A stretch of DNA of 64,000 nucleotides from Cymbidium sinense (taxonomy: Eukaryota; Streptophyta; Magnoliopsida; Asparagales; Orchidaceae): the NCBI GenBank assembly GCA_021442155.1, contig CM038229.1, positions 74,420,443 to 74,484,442 on the forward strand. Direction: 5' to 3'. Shown in pieces: positions 59,801 through 64,000 of the stretch (position 1 is its first letter; each line of letters starts with the position of its first letter). The notes under the pieces are model-generated. The model was not told the DNA's origin and searched no databases. It was given only the letters and a program-made list of their open reading frames with translations. The translations under genes and the position numbers were made by a program.

Positions 59801-62060
59801 TTAGACTTTTGGAAACTTCATTAGATTTAGGATGTTGAATGGAAAGAGCTCCATCCAAAAATGAATCATTCTATTCTTCATTCTTGAAAACCTATACAAC
59901 TTTAACCAAATGAAATGAACATATAAATGGGAATTAAATCATTAAATCATTTGAATTGAAACCAACCAATGGTAAAACATTAAACCAATTCAAACTTAAA
60001 CTTAAAGGCCTAGAAAAGACCTACCACACAAACCTTACTTCTACACACACTAGATTACTTAGGTCACAGACCCTAGATCTAGGTTAGATCATTCTATGTT
60101 TTTCTTTTAATCTCCTATGATGTGTTGTGTTATGCTTCATATGTTGTATTGCTTGATGGGCTTGTTCATTAGACTGGAAGATGTTCTTTCTAGATTTAAC
60201 ATTATTTTTTGCAAGGTACTATGTTAATGGAATACCTGTAATAAATAAATTATAAAATTGTTGTTTGCTTATAGGTGTTAAAAATCCATAAATTAGTCCA
60301 TATGATAGGTGGGCTTGGCAAGAAATTAATCCTAAGCCATATGTTTATGAAATATAAACTGCTTTGTATGTTATGTGTATTTCCTAAAATCAATTTTGTA
60401 GGGCTTAAGATTTATTTTTAAATTTTAAATGTAAATTTGAGCTTAGAATTAGTTGGGATCGGGGTCTAGGATTAGGAGTGCACCCAACCATGAGATGGTG
60501 CCCCCCCTGTGGATCCTGGATGTCCCTGAAGAAGGAGACTTTCCTGGAAAGAAGACCCATAGATCTGAACTTGTAGTTTTAGGTCGGGTTGTATAAAGGC
60601 AGAACTCGACTGTCCATTTTCTTTCTTCGAAGCACAAGATCCTGATTGGCCTTTTCTTATAATTTAATCTGGCTTGATTTATTTTGGGTGCACAATAGAA
60701 ATAGCATGCTTTTCTTAGGTTTCTTTCTATGTTATGTTTGTGTTGTGTTGTATGCCCAAACATAGGCTCATAAGATAAACTAAATTTTCTACCCAACTAA
60801 ATCAATTGAAATATAAAAATAAATTCAACTCATAATCTTTATATAAAAGCCTAAGTATTAAAACAAGATAAAATATGTAGTAACCCCTTAGCTGGATGTT
60901 TTAATATCATGCATAAATTATATCATTTCACCCTTGATTAATGAAGGACTTCCATCTTTGCCTAGGCTTGACCTTTGAGAGCGTATGATGGAAGTACACC
61001 TTCTTCAATTCTGATTTAGCCCATAATCTTTTTTTAATTGCATGCATTAGGAATAAATTATATTCCTATGGCCTAAAATGAATATTGAGTCAAAAAATTA
61101 TAAAAATCTAAAAAAATATGCATTAGTTAGGTACATCTTCATACCCTACATATTCTCAGGGGTTAGGGAGTAAGTCTAGATTCATAGATTTTTTTCGTAA
61201 AATTGCAATAGCACAGCCATCTTGCATTCATATGACTTAGCCACATGATTTTAAAATGTGCTTAGGTGGTGTTAGCTAGTAGCCTTTTTCTGGCAGGTTG
61301 TAAGTTCAAAAAAGTCAAAAATAGGTTTGTTCCTTCAAGCGAGGAGAATGGCCAATGATTCTCAAGGATAGAACTAGGTCAAACATCTGACATGTGGCAA
61401 AAGCACCTGTAGACTAGGTTCTAAAGCATCATTTTAGGAATAAGTCTTCAACCCTAGACATTTTTGCAATCTTGTGCTGCTAGAATCTAAGCCCCAGATT
61501 TCTAAGAAAATGACAACTTCAAATCTAAAATTAAATCCCAAATCTGAAACCCAATCATAGGATAGATGAAATGTCTGATGGGCATCCCAGTATCAATAGA
61601 CATTTCATACTCTTTTCCATATTGACTCTTAAAAATAACTCTCTCCAATTTGGACATCTCTCAATTGAATTTTCAAAAATCAATCCTTTGAAAGCTACCT
61701 TAGTAGTCTTTAGGAATAACCCCTTATTTCTTTAATCGAGAGTATTCTTAGGAAAAGAACCTTCCTAAGATGTAATTAACTATAAAGGCTTGCCTTTATA
61801 GAGAACCATGATCCCAGGATAAAATAAACCATGTTCTACTTTTCTATATAGTCCAGGAGAAAATACTCTGATACACGAAAAACCCATTAGCCTTAGGAGT
61901 CTTTTATTATAATGATCGAATCCATTATAGAAAAGTGTGTTTATCTTTCGAGATAATATGTTTATTCCTTAATTTCATATTTGATCATCTAAATAAAATA
62001 TTCCTAAACTCTATGTGGTGTCATTTCTTTTCTATTCCATAGAGAAAAAAGTATCCAACA
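56892..62060 (+). repeat. LTR4, solo LTR of a shorter related subfamily nested in LTR5 (5,169 bp)
   Basis: Begins TGTTGACCTCATTTTTGG and ends GTATCCAACA, with a five-base terminal inverted repeat (TGTTG/CAACA). It is flanked by TGAAT on both sides (56887-56891, 62061-62065), and removing it restores continuous LTR5 sequence. The head and tail resemble the other LTRs: a TATA block at 60592, TCGAGAGTATTCTTAGGAAA near 61737, and GGTGTCATT near 62020. It lacks the TTGACC block and instead carries a different segment of about 1.4 kb (57200-58380) that still has many CpGs (CCGATCGACGG, GATCGATCGTGG near 58212). It looks younger than its surroundings. Frames 57189-57605, 58093-58299 and 60449-60796 overlap on both strands and show no known domain. 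Confidence 0.92.
60592..60599 (+). promoter_or_regulatory. Putative TATA box of LTR4
   Basis: TATAAAGG within GGGTTGTATAAAGGCAGAAC, the best match to a plant TATA consensus among the six LTRs, and 1.46 kb before the LTR end as in the others. Confidence 0.5.
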
Positions 62061-63437
62061 TGAATCATTGGTTTTAATGGATTTGGCTTAGATTGTAATT
62101 TGGCTAGTTTGGTTTCATATGGCTTAAGAGGTTAACTTGGTCAAAGGGTCAAGTTGACTTGGTTTGACCTAGTTTATGATAATTGATCAACCTAGAGTGA
62201 TCAACAATCATGATAGATGGTCTTACTGGGCTTGGTCCAATTCAATTTGGGTAGGATTAGAACTTGGCTCAAATAGGTCGCTTAAGCTCAAGTGGACCAA
62301 TTAGGTTTAGTTGTTTTGATTTTATGTTGGGTTTGAATTAGTTGAATTTATATATGAATTTGGGATTAATATATAAATTTTATTACAATTGGTTTTGGTT
62401 CAAATGGTTTTTTAGTTCATTTGAATATTTCAAGTCAAATGAGTTAAGTTGGGTTTAACTTGGGTTGATTTTGGTTTGGCTTGATGATTGTAGATTTTAT
62501 TTATATTTATGAATATGTTTGGAGGAATGATTGATTTATCAAAAAAATCAATTGAATTTGGGTTTTGGGATGAAAGAATTTGGCTAAGTCCATGGAGTTG
62601 GGACATGTGGCTTAAGTTTGGATTTTGATTTAGTTTTGATGAGTTAAATGTATAGTTTATTTATATTTGTAAAGATGATTGAAGATAGAATTGATTCATC
62701 AGAAGATAAATTAAGTTTGTAGTGTTTTGAAGGCAGATTTGGCTAAGCTCATAAAGGTTAATTCATATGGATTAAGAATATTTTTGATTTGATTTGATTT
62801 AGTTTTGATCATTTGAATATAGATTTGATTTATATTTAGGAAGATGATTGAAGATATAAATTGATTATAATAAAATAAATTGATTTGGATTGATTTTAAT
62901 GGGATTTTAGCTAAGATCATTAAAGTGGATCACATGGCTTAGATAAGATTTGGTATGATTGAAGGTTTTGAAAAATTAGATTTGGAATTGAGTTTGATTA
63001 TAAGTTTGATAGATTGATTAAAGGGTTGAATTGATGATTGAGAAAATTGCTTGAGTTTGGATTGATTTGAATTTGGCTAAGGCTAAGTCAATAAGATAAA
63101 ATCATAGGGCTTAGGTTGATTTTGAGTTTGGATTTAATCATGAGCTTCAATCATTTAGCTTGGAATTTGAATTTGGAAATGGTATTTGAATTAAACTTGA
63201 GGTTTGGTTATGGCTTAAATAGGTAAACATGGATTGGGTTTAGGCTATAGGGTGGGTAGATCTCCCTAAGTATTAAGGTATAGCCTAATCCTATGGTTAA
63301 CCCTTCTAAGTCTCTAAGCTTAAGCTAAGTGTTTACCTAAGTGCTAGAAGTCTCTTATGACTAAGAAAGTCCTAATATCTAGAAGACTCTTAAGTCTAAG
63401 AAGAGGATGAGAACTCACTCCAAAAGTGAGGACAATA
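62061..63437 (-). repeat. LTR5, 5'-terminal part (minus strand)
   Basis: Continuation of LTR5 after LTR4. It opens with the duplicated TGAAT, then the rest of the inverted TTGACC block and the head block (AGACTCTTAAGTCTAAGA), and ends AAAGTGAGGACAATA at 63437, the inverse of the LTR start with two changes. GCGGT follows at 63438-63442. Confidence 0.83.
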
Positions 63438-64000
63438 GCGGTCCAAGAATGTTGTGGTCACTCCACCACCATAGTTGGAGGAGGAGAAGTGAGGAGATAC
63501 TAAGATGACTTATTGTTAAGTCAATTAGGGAAAGTACTCTACCTATTCTGAGTATTTTGTGCATAGCTTCTGCAGAGCTGATTTCAGTAGTTAGTCCCCA
63601 TTCAGCCAATGTTCTAGTAGCACCAAATCAGGTGGATAACCAATCTTTAGATAATATTTTGGAGGACTATCATGCCACAGTGAGGCAAATAGTTGAGGAT
63701 GATCAGCCTGACCAAGAGAATGGTAGGCTAGACTTTGACACCGATGAAGATGACATGTTAGATGACCTAGTAGAAGTCCAATTGGTAGATATCTGAGGAT
63801 CATCATAGAGGGAACAACCTAACCAAGAAGGCATTATAGTTGAAGAAGTTGAGGCATCAAACTCAACTCAACACCTCCTCAAACAAATCAAGCTAAAAGA
63901 TGATCAAATTGAGTAGATGGAGACAAGGATAGAGATGCTAAAGGAAGTGGTCCTAACCTTATAGAACTAAGCCCTAGTTTCACAACCTTCCCCCTTGGAG
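63438..64000 (+). pseudogene. Int2 segment C: gag extension with coiled-coil-like stretch, runs off the window
   Basis: Resumes int2 at CGGTCCAAGAATGTTGTGGT, matching int1 14130 onward. The open part 63557-63796 reads APNQVDNQSLDNILEDYHAT, then an acidic DTDEDDMLDDLVEVQLVDI, then a stop. Beyond it a heptad-like segment (LLKQIKLKDDQIE, METRIEMLKEVVLTL) suggests a coiled coil ahead of the gag core. It is better preserved than int1, where the same region has more stops. The gag core and pol of int2 would lie beyond the window. Non-functional because of stops at 63794 and after. Confidence 0.87.

Noticed and set aside
60449..60796. 115-residue minus-strand frame in LTR4
   Set aside because: It spans the conserved TATA-like block of the LTR, has no recognisable domain and no counterpart in other LTRs.
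35414..63437. LTR3 and LTR5 as the two LTRs of one minus-strand element
   Set aside because: The sequence between them is plus-strand int2, LTR3 has its own matching CACAT flanks, and int2 is continuous across both.

Overview
This is AT-rich repetitive DNA from a plant nuclear genome. I found no host gene, tRNA or rRNA. Every recognisable coding stretch belongs to a retroelement and is broken by stops and frameshifts. The element types (a Ty1-copia element with a SIRE/Maximus-like tail, a Ty3-gypsy element of the Tat/Ogre type with a second RNase H, and a plant RTE-type LINE) point to a seed plant with a repeat-rich genome, probably an angiosperm. The species cannot be read from the sequence.

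Layout. 1-3490 holds the 3' part of a decayed Ty1-copia element: RT, RNase H, polypurine tract and part of the 3' LTR. At 3491 a Tat-type gypsy element with a very large LTR begins. LTR1 (3491-12144, about 8.65 kb) is followed by a primer-binding site, an internal region 'int1' (gag, zinc knuckle, protease, RT, RNase H, second RNase H, integrase, then 3' repeat arrays), and LTR2 (26525-33562, about 7.0 kb). A 5'-truncated LINE lies in int1 on the minus strand (about 23236-25710). LTR2 is followed not by host DNA but by a second copy of the internal region, 'int2', so the order is LTR-int-LTR-int.

Int2 is cut into three pieces (33563-35413, 50246-50382, 63438 to the window end) by two minus-strand solo LTRs of the same family, LTR3 (35414-50245) and LTR5 (50383-63437). 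LTR3 is itself split by solo LTR6 (39283-46862, minus). LTR5 is split by solo LTR4 (56892-62060, plus), which belongs to a shorter related subfamily. Target-site duplications read by eye are CACAT (LTR3), GTACT (LTR6), TGAAT (LTR4) and an imperfect GCTGT/GCGGT (LTR5). The insertion order is therefore int2, then LTR3 and LTR5, then LTR6 and LTR4.

The six LTRs allow comparison. Most share a block of about 1.5 kb saturated with TTGACC, an internal repeat of about 250-290 bp that varies in copy number, a TATA-like GTATAAGGGCAGA block about 1.5 kb before the LTR 3' end, and TG...TA rather than TG...CA termini. LTR1 carries a tandem duplication of its TTGACC block, which accounts for its extra length. 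I see no undescribed cellular system. The notable content is this giant-LTR Tat family, its non-canonical ends, its nested solo LTRs and the large inverted repeats they create.
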